Assembly: GCA_945949525.1 (NCBI GenBank)
Contig: CAMFES010000001.1
Coordinates: forward strand, 35,323 to 99,322
Direction of reading: 5' to 3'
Source: an uncultured Veillonellaceae bacterium
GTDB lineage: Bacteria; Bacillota; Negativicutes; Selenomonadales; Selenomonadaceae
DNA: 64,000 nucleotides
This document shows positions 33,078 to 41,261 of this stretch, in pieces (positions within the stretch are counted from its first letter, which is position 1; each line of letters begins with the position of its first letter). The translations under genes and the position numbers were made by a program. The notes under the pieces are model-generated. The model was not told the DNA's origin, did not search any database, and saw only the letters and a program-made list of their open reading frames with translations.

Positions 33078-33806
33078 ATGGAACTGAATTTTAATGTAAC
33101 AGGAGCAAGACGCAAGGAGCTGGTCGATGAGATTGCAGCCATTGATGGAAGCCCAAAGGAGTACCTTGGTGTTCCAAGTTGCGCCTACAGGGTGGGGGAT
33201 TTCCACATCAGCAAGGGAGGCACAGTTACAGCAGATGATAGGAAGCTGATGGATATTCTTGAGACCTTGAAGCTGGCAGGATTTGAGCCGGTTAATATGC
33301 CCACTGTTTCCGCCCAGGAGGCCGACAGTGCAGAGGCAAATGAAGAGCCAAAGGATGAGCCAAGCGCAGAGGAAGAAGCCCCACAGGGCGAAGCTACTGC
33401 CCTTACAATCGAGATGCCACTGGATGGCTTTGATGAGATCTCACTTGGGAATCTGAGTAACCTGATTAAGGCAAAGGGCAGCCTTATCAAAAAAGCCATT
33501 GGTGTTGATGACCTTCCTATCAAAATTGGCGAGCACACGATGAAATTCCCTTGGTTCACTGAAATGCCTGAGCCGGATGAGGTTAATGCCTTCAGCATGC
33601 TGATTTCCAAGCTTTGTGAGCATGCCAAAAATCAGAAGCGCATTAATTCCAAGGAAAAGGAAGTTGAAAATGAGAAGTACGCATTCAGATGCTTCCTTTT
33701 GAGACTCGGCTTTATTGGAACAGAATACAAGCTGCAGAGGAAAATCCTTCTGAAAAGACTGGAAGGGTCAAGCGCCTTCAAGGCAGGAAGGCCGTCAGCA
33801 GAATAA
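33078..33806 (+). CDS. Amidoligase-cluster companion protein ('virulence protein' type)
   Basis: 242 residues. The N-terminal domain (about 1-80, MELNFNVTGARRKELVDEIAAI) is followed by a very acidic linker (EANEEPKDEPSAEEE). A middle domain ends in IGEHTMKFPWFTEMP. The last 45 residues (ENEKYAFRCFLLRLGFIG then LLKRLEGSSAF) are closely matched by the C-terminus of the amidoligase at 34510-35400. The family is often named virulence protein without evidence. The shared module and co-location suggest a partner or substrate of the amidoligase. Confidence 0.7.
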   Translation: MELNFNVTGARRKELVDEIAAIDGSPKEYLGVPSCAYRVGDFHISKGGTVTADDRKLMDILETLKLAGFEPVNMPTVSAQEADSAEANEEPKDEPSAEEEAPQGEATALTIEMPLDGFDEISLGNLSNLIKAKGSLIKKAIGVDDLPIKIGEHTMKFPWFTEMPEPDEVNAFSMLISKLCEHAKNQKRINSKEKEVENEKYAFRCFLLRLGFIGTEYKLQRKILLKRLEGSSAFKAGRPSAE

Positions 33807-33863
33807 GGCTTCAAAAGGGTACCGCCCAGGACGGTGCCCTTTTTGTATACTTACAAAAAAGAC

Positions 33864-33892
33864 TTGCTATTATGTGGCTTTAGAGTGATATA
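33864..33892 (+). promoter_or_regulatory. Repeated promoter, copy 3
   Basis: TTGCTA (33864-33869), 17 bases ending TTTAGAGT, GATATA (33887-33892). It precedes the DUF4314-like gene. Confidence 0.7.
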
Positions 33893-33930
33893 TGTACATG
33901 CCAAAAGGCAATACATAAAAACGGGAGGAT

Positions 33931-34164
33931 ATGAAAATGAGATTTCCAAACAAGGAATTAATCGAAAGCCTGCGCAAGCAGTACCCAGAAGGGGCTAGGG
34001 TGGTACTCGACCACATGGATGATGTGCAGGCTCCGCCAATCGGTTCAAAGGGCACGGTGCGTGGAGTAGATGCTATCGGCAGCATCATGGTGGATTGGGA
34101 CGAGGGCGGAAGCCTGAGCGTGGTCTACGGAGAGGACCGCTGCCATGTTGTGAAGGAGGGCTGA
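33931..34164 (+). CDS. DUF4314-like small protein
   Basis: 77 residues. The sequence YPEGARVVLDHMDDVQAPPIGSKGTV, followed by VDAIGSIMVDWDEGG, matches the small beta-barrel proteins called DUF4314. They are found with amidoligase genes in clostridial phages. GGGAGGATATG precedes the start. The function is unknown; binding of a protein or nucleic-acid partner is plausible for an SH3-like barrel. Confidence 0.75.
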   Translation: MKMRFPNKELIESLRKQYPEGARVVLDHMDDVQAPPIGSKGTVRGVDAIGSIMVDWDEGGSLSVVYGEDRCHVVKEG

Positions 34165-34166
34165 GC

Positions 34167-34340
34167 ATGACGGAAGAGATTAAAAATCAGATTTTAGCGG
34201 TTCGCCAGACCGGGGCAACCAACATGTTTGATATCATCCGGGTCATGGAAATAGCCAGAGAGCTGGATTTTGATGAGCTTGTTGACTACCTTCCTGACAA
34301 CAAAGCAGAGTATGTGAACTTCATCCTTTACGGCAAATAA
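34167..34340 (+). CDS. DUF5049-like small protein
   Basis: 57 residues from ATG 34167, 2 bases after the DUF4314-like gene, with AAGGAGGG upstream. The pattern EEIKNQILAVRQTGATNMFD and ELVDYLPDNKAEYVNFI is shared by phage DUF5049 proteins next to DUF4314 genes. It is acidic and helical. Role unknown; part of the amidoligase cluster by position. Confidence 0.7.
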   Translation: MTEEIKNQILAVRQTGATNMFDIIRVMEIARELDFDELVDYLPDNKAEYVNFILYGK

Positions 34341-34433
34341 GCTGGGCTGGGGCGGAGGGAAAATGTCTGAACCCCCAGTATTTTCAAGGCTTTATGTATC
34401 CTAAAATACATTGAAATACTTTCTGTAAATAAC

Positions 34434-34462
34434 TTGCTATTAGTACAGATGTACGGTAATAT
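34434..34462 (+). promoter_or_regulatory. Repeated promoter, copy 4 (diverged)
   Basis: TTGCTA (34434-34439), 17 bases, TAATAT (34457-34462). The spacer has GTACAGATGTAC instead of the TTTAGAGT block. It precedes the amidoligase gene. Confidence 0.6.
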
Positions 34463-34509
34463 ACACACAACAAAAGACAAGCAAGGCAAAACAGAAAGGA
34501 TGACAAAAA

Positions 34510-35400
34510 ATGACAAACATGAGAGAACAGACCTTCGGAGTAGAGATTGAGATGACAGGGATTACGAGAAGCAGGGCAGCAAAGACCATCGCCGCCTACT
34601 TCGGAACCGAGGAAGAACACTACGGCGGCAGCTACGATGCCTACCAGGCAAAAGACCAGCAGGGAAGAACCTGGAAGGCCATGAGCGACTCAAGCATCAG
34701 AGCACAGAGGAAGGACGGCTCAAGCGCGACCAGCCTTTACAGAACCGAGGTGGTAACCCCAATCCTTAGATACAGCGACATCGAGGACCTGCAGGAAATC
34801 CTCAGAAAGCTCAGAAAAGCAGGAGCGGTTGTAAACGAAAGCACAGGAATTCACATCCACATCGGAGCAGAGAATTTCACCCCCGCCACCCTTTGCAACC
34901 TCCTCAAAAACATCAGAAGCAAGGAGGACATCCTTTACAGGGCCTTGAGAGTAGGGGCAGGCAGAGCAAGGTACTGCAGAAAGACCAATCAGAAGCTCAT
35001 TGAGATGATTGAAAGCCACCGCCCAGCAACAAGGCAGAAGCTTGCAGACCTCTGGTACGCAGAAGCTCCTTACGGAAGGAACGACCATTACAACAGCAGC
35101 AGATACCACGGACTTAACCTCCACGCCTACTTCACCAAGGGAACGGTTGAGTTCAGGCTTTTCAACAGCACCCTCCACGCAGGGGAACTTAAGGCCTACA
35201 TACAGTTCTGCATGGCGGTTACCGCAAAGGCGGTAAATACCAGGAAGGCAAGCTCAAAGCCAAGCAGCAGCGACAACGAAAAATACACCTTCAGATGCTG
35301 GCTTCTCCGCCTTGGCCTTAACGGAGACGAATTCAAGACCTGCAGGTTTCACCTTTTAAAGCACCTTGAAGGCAACAGCGCCTGGAGGCACCTTTCCTAG
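34510..35400 (+). CDS. Amidoligase family enzyme (glutamine synthetase-like fold)
   Basis: 296 residues. FGVEIEMTGITRSRAAKTIA opens the COOH-NH2 ligase domain. Later landmarks are RTEVVTPIL, STGIHIHIGAENFTP with the metal-binding histidines, and GTVEFRLFNSTLHAGELKAY near the end of the catalytic part. This family joins carboxyl and amino groups using ATP and is predicted (Iyer and colleagues, 2009) to make peptide tags or small peptides. The last 45 residues duplicate the C-terminal module of the 33078 gene product. A gamma-glutamylcyclotransferase gene follows, the classical partner. Substrate unknown. Confidence 0.85.
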   Translation: MTNMREQTFGVEIEMTGITRSRAAKTIAAYFGTEEEHYGGSYDAYQAKDQQGRTWKAMSDSSIRAQRKDGSSATSLYRTEVVTPILRYSDIEDLQEILRKLRKAGAVVNESTGIHIHIGAENFTPATLCNLLKNIRSKEDILYRALRVGAGRARYCRKTNQKLIEMIESHRPATRQKLADLWYAEAPYGRNDHYNSSRYHGLNLHAYFTKGTVEFRLFNSTLHAGELKAYIQFCMAVTAKAVNTRKASSKPSSSDNEKYTFRCWLLRLGLNGDEFKTCRFHLLKHLEGNSAWRHLS

Positions 35401-35481
35401 AGGGAATTAACCCACCGCCCCGCAAGGGGCCTTTAGGTGGTAGGAAACGAATTAATTTCTTCTAGGAAGGGAGTCTTCAGA

Positions 35482-35937
35482 ATGAAAAAAACAATTTACT
35501 TAGCCTATGGAAGCAACATGAGCCTCCAGCAGATGTACCACCGCTGCCCTGATGCTGAGCCGATTGGCAAGGGAATCCTCAAGGGATGGCGGCTGATGTT
35601 CAAGGGTTCGCAGAGCGGAAATTATGCCACCATCGAAAAGGAAGCGGGGTGTAAGGTTCCCGTGGTGGTGTGGGCCATCAGCCCGGCAGACGAAAAGAAT
35701 CTTGACCGCTACGAAGGCTGGCCATCCTTTTATGTAAAGGAAGATATCGAATTCGACTACATCGGAGACCGTCCAGGCAGACGGGCAAAGGGAGCCGGCA
35801 TGGCCTACATCATGCCACCTGAGAATTCGAAGCTGGGGCTTCCGACCAGGCAGTACTTTGATGGGATTTTGGAAGGCTACGAAAGATTCGGGCTGGATAC
35901 GAAAATCCTCTATGAAGCCCTTAAGTACAGCGAGTAA
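35482..35937 (+). CDS. Gamma-glutamylcyclotransferase (AIG2/GGCT-like)
   Basis: 151 residues from ATG 35482 (AGGAAGGGAG site). The N-terminal YLAYGSNMSLQQM is the substrate-binding YGSN loop, and VWAISPADEKNLDRYEGWP carries the catalytic Glu region of the fold. GGCT enzymes release a gamma-glutamyl group as 5-oxoproline. With the upstream amidoligase this suggests making and trimming of a gamma-glutamyl-type amide bond. A folded CCACC...GGTGG element lies between the two genes, and a terminator follows. Confidence 0.88.
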   Translation: MKKTIYLAYGSNMSLQQMYHRCPDAEPIGKGILKGWRLMFKGSQSGNYATIEKEAGCKVPVVVWAISPADEKNLDRYEGWPSFYVKEDIEFDYIGDRPGRRAKGAGMAYIMPPENSKLGLPTRQYFDGILEGYERFGLDTKILYEALKYSE

Positions 35938-35947
35938 AAGTTTCAGG

Positions 35948-35972
35948 AAAGGCTCTCTTCGGAGGGCCTTTT
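35948..35972 (+). terminator. Terminator of the amidoligase cluster
   Basis: AAAGGCTCTC and GAGGGCCTTT form a stem with a TTCG loop, followed by a short T run. Confidence 0.8.
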
Positions 35973-36087
35973 GGTCGTACTGAAATCTAGTGCCTTGGTA
36001 TCAAGTATTCTTTATATCAAAGTAATGAATTACAGAGCACAGTATCCACTGTGTGTTAGTCTTGAAAGTTTTATCATACTAAAGTGT

Positions 36088-36112
36088 CCGCTCCAACAAG
36101 GGGCGGTTTTTT
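36088..36112 (+). terminator. Terminator directly before terL
   Basis: CCGCTCC and GGGGCGG pair around AACAA, followed by six Ts, 18 bases before the terL start. Late transcription must read through it, or start after it. The 36.0-36.09 kb gap otherwise holds only AT-rich sequence. Confidence 0.75.
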
Positions 36113-36129
36113 GATGGGAGGAATCAGGT

Positions 36130-38733
36130 GTGGCAAAGTACAAGCCTACAAAATTTAAGCTGAAAACATCATATTATGATCAGGAGAAGGCTGACTTTGC
36201 TGTTGGTTTCATCGAGTGCCTGTGCCATACCAAGGGCAGATGGGCAGGAAAGCCCTTCAAGCTGCTACCATGGCAAGAACAGATAGTAAGGGATATATTC
36301 GGCACTGTAAAGGCTGATGGGACAAGGCAGTTCACTACAGCCTATATTGAAATACCAAAGAAGAATGGAAAGCAATTAGCGTTAGATACTCCAATTCCGA
36401 CAACAAAAGGTTGGTCAACCATGGGAGAACTCAAGGTCGGTGATATGGTTTTTGACGAAGAGGGGAATCCATGTCATGTAGTAGCAAAAAGTATGATTGA
36501 CGATACAGAGCAAGCATATAAATTAACATTTAGGGACGGCAGTTCGATAATTGCCGGTGAACGGCATCTTTGGGATTCGGAGTACATATATGGTAAAAAC
36601 AAATATGTACAATGGACTACCGGAGAAATTTTCAGAAGGACTATGGCGTACAGAAAACATTCTGACGATGGTCGTTCTATTATTAGAATACCAGTAACAA
36701 AGCCTTTAAAAAATGATTATACAGTATTGCCAGTGGATGCTTATTTATATGGATATTGGTTGGGCAATGGCGCAGCTAATAAGCCATGTATAACAGTAAG
36801 GGACAGTGATGTAAGTGAACTGCTTTCATATATTCCTTATGATGTACACAATAAGTATCCTCAAAAATGTGGTGGGAGTTACATAGTTTACTATTATGAA
36901 CTAAAGCCAATCCTGGTAAAATCATTCAGGGATAAGGTGATACGGCCTGAGTACCTCAGGGCATCTGAACAGCAGCGTTGGGAATTATTGCAGGGATTGA
37001 TGGATTCAGATGGTTGTATTGCAACTAGAAAAGCACAGAGTATTTATGTAAGTACAATTAAACAATTAGCAGAATCAGTAAGGGAACTTTTGTGGAGTCT
37101 TGGAATAAAAAATTCAATGACAACTGCCGCTTCAACAAGACATGGAAAGCCAACAGGAGAAACATTGTATCAGATAAGGTTTACCACCTTTGATGACCAA
37201 CCAACTTCAAAACTTAATAGAAAAATCTCCAGAAAGCGGGAGCGTGTAAAGCAAACACGCTCCTGTTTTCATTATCTGGAAGATATTGAGGCATTGGATT
37301 ACCCCGTACAAATGCAGTGTATTCAGGTGGATAGTCCAAGTCATTGCTATCTAGCAGGGCCAAGTATGGTGCCTACACATAACAGTGAACTTGCAGCTGC
37401 CGTTGCACTGTATCTTTTGTTTGCCGATGGTGAGGCGGCCCCGGAGGTTTACGGAGCTGCAGCTGACCGCCAGCAGGCAGCCATTGTGTTTGATGTGGCC
37501 AATCAGATGGTGAAGCTGACCCCGGCATTGGCGAAACGGTCAAAGAGCCTTGGAGCAAATAAACGGATTGTGTCCCATTTGAATAATGGCTTTTACCAGG
37601 TGCTTTCGGCAGAGGTTGGAACCAAGCATGGCCTGAATGTTTCAGGACTGGTACTGGATGAGGTACATACCCAGCCAAACAGAAAGCTCTATGATGTTCT
37701 TACCAAGGGTTCCGGTGATGCAAGAGAACAGCCTCTGTACTTTCTCATAACCACAGCCGGGAACGACACCAACTCCATTTGTTATGAGCTTCACCAAAAG
37801 GCATTGGATATCATTGAGGGGCGGAAGTTTGACCCCACATTTTATCCCGTTATCTATGGAGCACCTGATGATGCAGATTGGACAGACCCTGAGGTATGGA
37901 AAAAAGCTAATCCTTCCCTTGGTGAAACAATCACCATAGATAAAGTGGAGGCTGCATGTGAATCAGCCAAGCAGAACCCCGCAGAGGAGAACTCCTTCCG
38001 GCAGCTTCGCCTAAACCAGTGGGTAAAGCAGGCTGTCAGATGGATGCCGATGGATAAATGGGATGCCTGCGATTTTGTTGTAAATGAGGATGAACTGGCA
38101 GGCCGGGTATGCTATGGCGGTCTTGACCTTTCCAGTACCACAGATATTACAGCTTTTGTGCTGGTGTTCCCGCCTCTGGATGAAGAGGATAAATACCACA
38201 TCCTGCCATACTTCTGGATTCCAGAGGATAATGTCGACCTTCGGGTAAGGCGCGACCATGTTCCTTATGATCTCTGGGAGCGGCAGGGAACCTTGCTGAC
38301 CACAGAAGGGAATGTGGTTCATTACGGCTACATCGAGAAATTTATCGAAAGGCTCAATGAACGCTTCAATATCCGTGAAATTGCCTATGACCGTTGGGGA
38401 GCTGTACAGATGGTGCAGAATCTTGAAGGCATGGGATTTACGGTAGTTCCCTTTGGACAGGGCTTTAAGGATATGAACCCGCCTACCAAGGAGCTTATGA
38501 AGCTGACATTGGAGAAAAGAATAGCTCATGGGGGCCACCCGGTGCTTAGATGGATGATGGATAATATCTTCATAAAAACTGATCCGGCGGGGAATATAAA
38601 GCCGGACAAAGAAAAATCCACAGAGAAGATTGACGGTGTGGTAGCAACTATAATGGCTCTTGACCGTGCAATCCGCTGCGGATTGGATAATGGTGAAAGT
38701 GTGTACGATGAACGAGGTATATTGCTGATTTAA
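36130..38733 (+). CDS. terL: Terminase large subunit interrupted by an intein
   Basis: 867 codons from GTG 36130. The exteins form a normal TerL of about 530 residues: an ATPase domain with IPKKNGK|SELAAAVALYLL (Walker A), LVLDEVHTQPN (Walker B) and LITTAGNDTN, then a nuclease domain starting GGLDLSSTTDITAF and ending DGVVATIMALDRAI. TerL pumps DNA into the prohead and cuts it. A 337-residue intein is inserted between Lys81 and the Ser of GKS, so the ATPase is inactive until splicing. Confidence 0.94.
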   Translation: MAKYKPTKFKLKTSYYDQEKADFAVGFIECLCHTKGRWAGKPFKLLPWQEQIVRDIFGTVKADGTRQFTTAYIEIPKKNGKQLALDTPIPTTKGWSTMGELKVGDMVFDEEGNPCHVVAKSMIDDTEQAYKLTFRDGSSIIAGERHLWDSEYIYGKNKYVQWTTGEIFRRTMAYRKHSDDGRSIIRIPVTKPLKNDYTVLPVDAYLYGYWLGNGAANKPCITVRDSDVSELLSYIPYDVHNKYPQKCGGSYIVYYYELKPILVKSFRDKVIRPEYLRASEQQRWELLQGLMDSDGCIATRKAQSIYVSTIKQLAESVRELLWSLGIKNSMTTAASTRHGKPTGETLYQIRFTTFDDQPTSKLNRKISRKRERVKQTRSCFHYLEDIEALDYPVQMQCIQVDSPSHCYLAGPSMVPTHNSELAAAVALYLLFADGEAAPEVYGAAADRQQAAIVFDVANQMVKLTPALAKRSKSLGANKRIVSHLNNGFYQVLSAEVGTKHGLNVSGLVLDEVHTQPNRKLYDVLTKGSGDAREQPLYFLITTAGNDTNSICYELHQKALDIIEGRKFDPTFYPVIYGAPDDADWTDPEVWKKANPSLGETITIDKVEAACESAKQNPAEENSFRQLRLNQWVKQAVRWMPMDKWDACDFVVNEDELAGRVCYGGLDLSSTTDITAFVLVFPPLDEEDKYHILPYFWIPEDNVDLRVRRDHVPYDLWERQGTLLTTEGNVVHYGYIEKFIERLNERFNIREIAYDRWGAVQMVQNLEGMGFTVVPFGQGFKDMNPPTKELMKLTLEKRIAHGGHPVLRWMMDNIFIKTDPAGNIKPDKEKSTEKIDGVVATIMALDRAIRCGLDNGESVYDERGILLI
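36373..37383 (+). other. Intein in TerL, class 3-type, with LAGLIDADG domain
   Basis: Residues 82-418 of the precursor. The first residue is Gln, not Cys or Ser. Block A reads DTPIPTTKGW. Block B has GERHLW, with His146 and Trp148. Block F has MQCIQV, with Cys397. Block G ends VPTHN|S, with Thr416. A non-nucleophilic first residue plus Trp, Cys and Thr at these positions is the class 3 intein signature. The homing domain has LYGYWLGNG (206-214) and LLQGLMDSDG (286-295). In the first motif the usual GDG is GNG, so cutting may be impaired. Confidence 0.85.
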
Positions 38734-38762
38734 TAGCAAACATTTCATGATAGTGATATAAT
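38734..38762 (+). promoter_or_regulatory. Promoter of the cargo gene between terL and portal
   Basis: A perfect TATAAT (38757-38762) with a weak -35 (TAGCAA, 38734-38739) at 17-base spacing. The cargo gene behind it has its own terminator. Confidence 0.5.
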
Positions 38763-38791
38763 TAAAAAAAACTTGATTTGAGGTACAGAAT

Positions 38792-39256
38792 ATGGCAAAG
38801 AGTTTCAGGGATTCGGCAAGCTTTGGAAAACGCATGGAATATAGGCTGATTGGCGATATGCTGATGGAAGGACTGGATTGTTATGTTCCATTGGTAGATG
38901 ATCATGGTGTGGACTTAGTAATAAAAAAGCAGGACGGCACCTTTATTGAAGTTCAGATTAAAGCAAGAGGCACAGATATAAAAGCTGGTGATGCTGCTTT
39001 ATTCTCAGCAATTTCACATGAATTAACAGCAAATTTCTATTTTGTTTTTCACTCTGAGCGCATGGGTAAAACATGGATTATGTCCTCAGAAGAATTCATA
39101 CAGAATTGCAGCCTGAATAAAAATGGAAAAAATGCAGGCAAACGATCTATATGGCTCAACGGCTATAGAATGAATAAAGAGAAAGGCTGTAAAGAAGAAT
39201 ACTGCCTGCCTAGATATGAGCAGTTTCTTGTAACAGATTTTTCGAGATTTAAATAA
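38792..39256 (+). CDS. PD-(D/E)xK-like cargo (moron) protein
   Basis: 154 residues. DDHGVDLVIKKQDGTFIEVQIKAR gives Asp41 and Glu53-x-Gln55-x-Lys57, the same core as the 7347-7793 protein. Promoter, gene and terminator are inserted as a unit between terL and the portal gene, the hallmark of a moron. ATG 38792 follows TTGAGGTACAG. A nuclease or DNA-binding role in the lysogen, for example defence, is inference. Confidence 0.55.
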   Translation: MAKSFRDSASFGKRMEYRLIGDMLMEGLDCYVPLVDDHGVDLVIKKQDGTFIEVQIKARGTDIKAGDAALFSAISHELTANFYFVFHSERMGKTWIMSSEEFIQNCSLNKNGKNAGKRSIWLNGYRMNKEKGCKEEYCLPRYEQFLVTDFSRFK

Positions 39257-39261
39257 TAATC

Positions 39262-39290
39262 AAGCGTCAGTCTTATGGCTGGCGCTTTTA
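39262..39290 (+). terminator. Terminator after the cargo gene
   Basis: AAGCGTCAG and CTGGCGCTT form a 9-bp stem with one G-U pair, followed by TT. It isolates the cargo gene from portal expression. Confidence 0.75.
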
Positions 39291-39315
39291 TATTTCAAAA
39301 AGGAGGCATCAGCCT

Positions 39316-40572
39316 ATGAATTTATTTTCTAAACTCTTTCGCTCAAGGGACAAGCCGATAAACTTTATATCCAGCCACTGGCCGTTCCTATGGGGGCAGA
39401 CCACATCCGGACGGTCAGTCAATGACAGGACCGCTATGCAGGTTACAGCTGTCTATGCCTGTGTTCGCATCTTGGCTGAAGCTATTGCAGGTCTGCCGCT
39501 TAATGTGTATCAGTACCGACCGGATGGCAGCAAGGAAAAGCTGTACAATCATCCGCTTTATCATCTGCTGCATGACGAGCCGAATCCTGAAATGACCAGC
39601 TTCATCTTCAGGGAAACCATGATGAGCCACCTGCTTCTTCATGGAAATGCCTATGCCCAGATTATAAGAAACGGGCGGGGTGAGGTTGTGGCTTTGTATC
39701 CTCTGCTTCCAGACAAAATGGATGTAAGCAGGGATAAGGGCGGAAAACTCTACTACACCTATACCAGAAATGCTGATGAACCGAACGGCAGAGAGCGTTT
39801 TGAGCAGGTGGTCCTTAGAAAAGAAGATGTGCTTCATATTCCAGGCCTTGGCTTTGATGGACTTATAGGTTACAGCCCTATTGCTATGGCGAAAAATGCT
39901 ATAGGCATTGCCATTGCTACTGAGGAGTATGGTGCCACATTCTTTGCAAATGGGGCAACGCCGGGCGGAATTCTTGAGCACCCAGGTATCGTAAAAGATC
40001 CTGAGCGCTTAAGGCAGAGCTGGCAGTCTCAGTTCACCGGAAAGAACAGCCACAGTGTTGCTGTTTTAGAAGAAGGCATGACATTCAAGCAGATGGCCAT
40101 ACCGCCCAATGAAGCACAGTTTTTAGAGACTAGAAAATTTCAGATTAACGAGATAGCTCGAATTTTCAGAGTACCTCCACACATGGTGGGTGACCTTGAA
40201 AAGTCGAGCTTTTCTAATATTGAGCAGCAGTCTCTGGATTTTGTGATGTACACTCTTAATCCTTGGATTGTGCGATGGGAACAGGCCATGCAGCAGGCAA
40301 TTCTTTTGCCGGCAGAAAAAGGCAGGCTGTCCTTTAGGTTCAATGTGGATGGACTTCTAAGGGGAGATTACCAGAGCCGCATGAATGGTTATGCGGTAGC
40401 AAGGCAGAATGGCTGGATGTCTGCCAACGATATCCGGGAGCTGGAGAATATGAATCCAATCCCTGATGAGGAAGGCGGTAATCTGTACCTTATCAATGGT
40501 AATTTAACAAAGCTTAAAGACGCAGGTCTGTTTGCGCAGCCTGCAGGAAGGAATGATTTAGATGAGTCGTAA
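39316..40572 (+). CDS. Portal protein (HK97 family)
   Basis: 418 residues. Typical HK97-type portal segments are present: MQVTAVYACVRILAEAIAGLPLNVY, HGNAYAQIIRNGRGEV, and FQINEIARIFRVPPHMVGDL in the stem/wing region. The dodecameric portal forms the DNA channel and head vertex. ATG 39316 has AAAAAGGAGGC upstream. It overlaps the protease gene by 11 bases. Confidence 0.93.
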   Translation: MNLFSKLFRSRDKPINFISSHWPFLWGQTTSGRSVNDRTAMQVTAVYACVRILAEAIAGLPLNVYQYRPDGSKEKLYNHPLYHLLHDEPNPEMTSFIFRETMMSHLLLHGNAYAQIIRNGRGEVVALYPLLPDKMDVSRDKGGKLYYTYTRNADEPNGRERFEQVVLRKEDVLHIPGLGFDGLIGYSPIAMAKNAIGIAIATEEYGATFFANGATPGGILEHPGIVKDPERLRQSWQSQFTGKNSHSVAVLEEGMTFKQMAIPPNEAQFLETRKFQINEIARIFRVPPHMVGDLEKSSFSNIEQQSLDFVMYTLNPWIVRWEQAMQQAILLPAEKGRLSFRFNVDGLLRGDYQSRMNGYAVARQNGWMSANDIRELENMNPIPDEEGGNLYLINGNLTKLKDAGLFAQPAGRNDLDES

Positions 40573-41260
40573 ATTTTGGAACTGGGTAAGAAATGATAAC
40601 GATGAAAGAATACTTATGCTCAACGGTGAAATCTCTAATGAGACTTGGTTCGGTGATGAAATCACGCCTAAAGAGTTTCGTGGTGAGCTTAACAGCGGAC
40701 AAGGTAAGGTCACTGTTTGGATTAATTCTCCTGGTGGAGATTGCTTTGCTGCTGCACAGATTTACAACATGCTCATGGAATATAGCGGACCTGTTGATGT
40801 ACACATCGACGGTATTGCTGCTTCAGCTGCTTCTGTTATAGCAATGGCTGGAAACCATGTGGCAATTTCCCCTGTGGGAATGATGATGATTCATAACCCT
40901 GCAACTGTCTCCATTGGGGACGAAAGGGAAATGAAGAAGGCCATGGAGATGTTGTCTGAGGTCAAGGAAAGCATCATCAATGCCTATGAGCTAAAGACTG
41001 GCCTTCCACGTAAGCAGCTGTCCAATATGATGAATGCTGAGTCCTGGATGAATGCCAAGAAGGCTCTGGAACTTGGCTTTGCAGACAGTATTCTCTATGA
41101 CGGTGATGATGAGGGTGATGAGCCGGAGGGGATGATTTTTTCTCGTGCAGCTGTCACTAATTCACTGCTCAATAAGTTAAAGGCGCAGGTGCCAAAGCCG
41201 GATAACCGTGTTGATGCATCTGTACTTAATAAGCGTTTGGATTTGATTGGAGGAATGTAA
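40562..41260 (+). CDS. ClpP-like head maturation protease
   Basis: 232 residues of the ClpP/crotonase fold. VTVWINSPGGDCFAAAQIYNML is followed by DGIAASAASVIAMAG with the catalytic Ser, and MMMIHNPATVS with the catalytic His. This protease class removes the capsid delta domain during prohead maturation. It lies between portal and capsid, as in HK97-like phages. Confidence 0.93.
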   Translation: MSRKFWNWVRNDNDERILMLNGEISNETWFGDEITPKEFRGELNSGQGKVTVWINSPGGDCFAAAQIYNMLMEYSGPVDVHIDGIAASAASVIAMAGNHVAISPVGMMMIHNPATVSIGDEREMKKAMEMLSEVKESIINAYELKTGLPRKQLSNMMNAESWMNAKKALELGFADSILYDGDDEGDEPEGMIFSRAAVTNSLLNKLKAQVPKPDNRVDASVLNKRLDLIGGM

Positions 41261-41261
41261 A

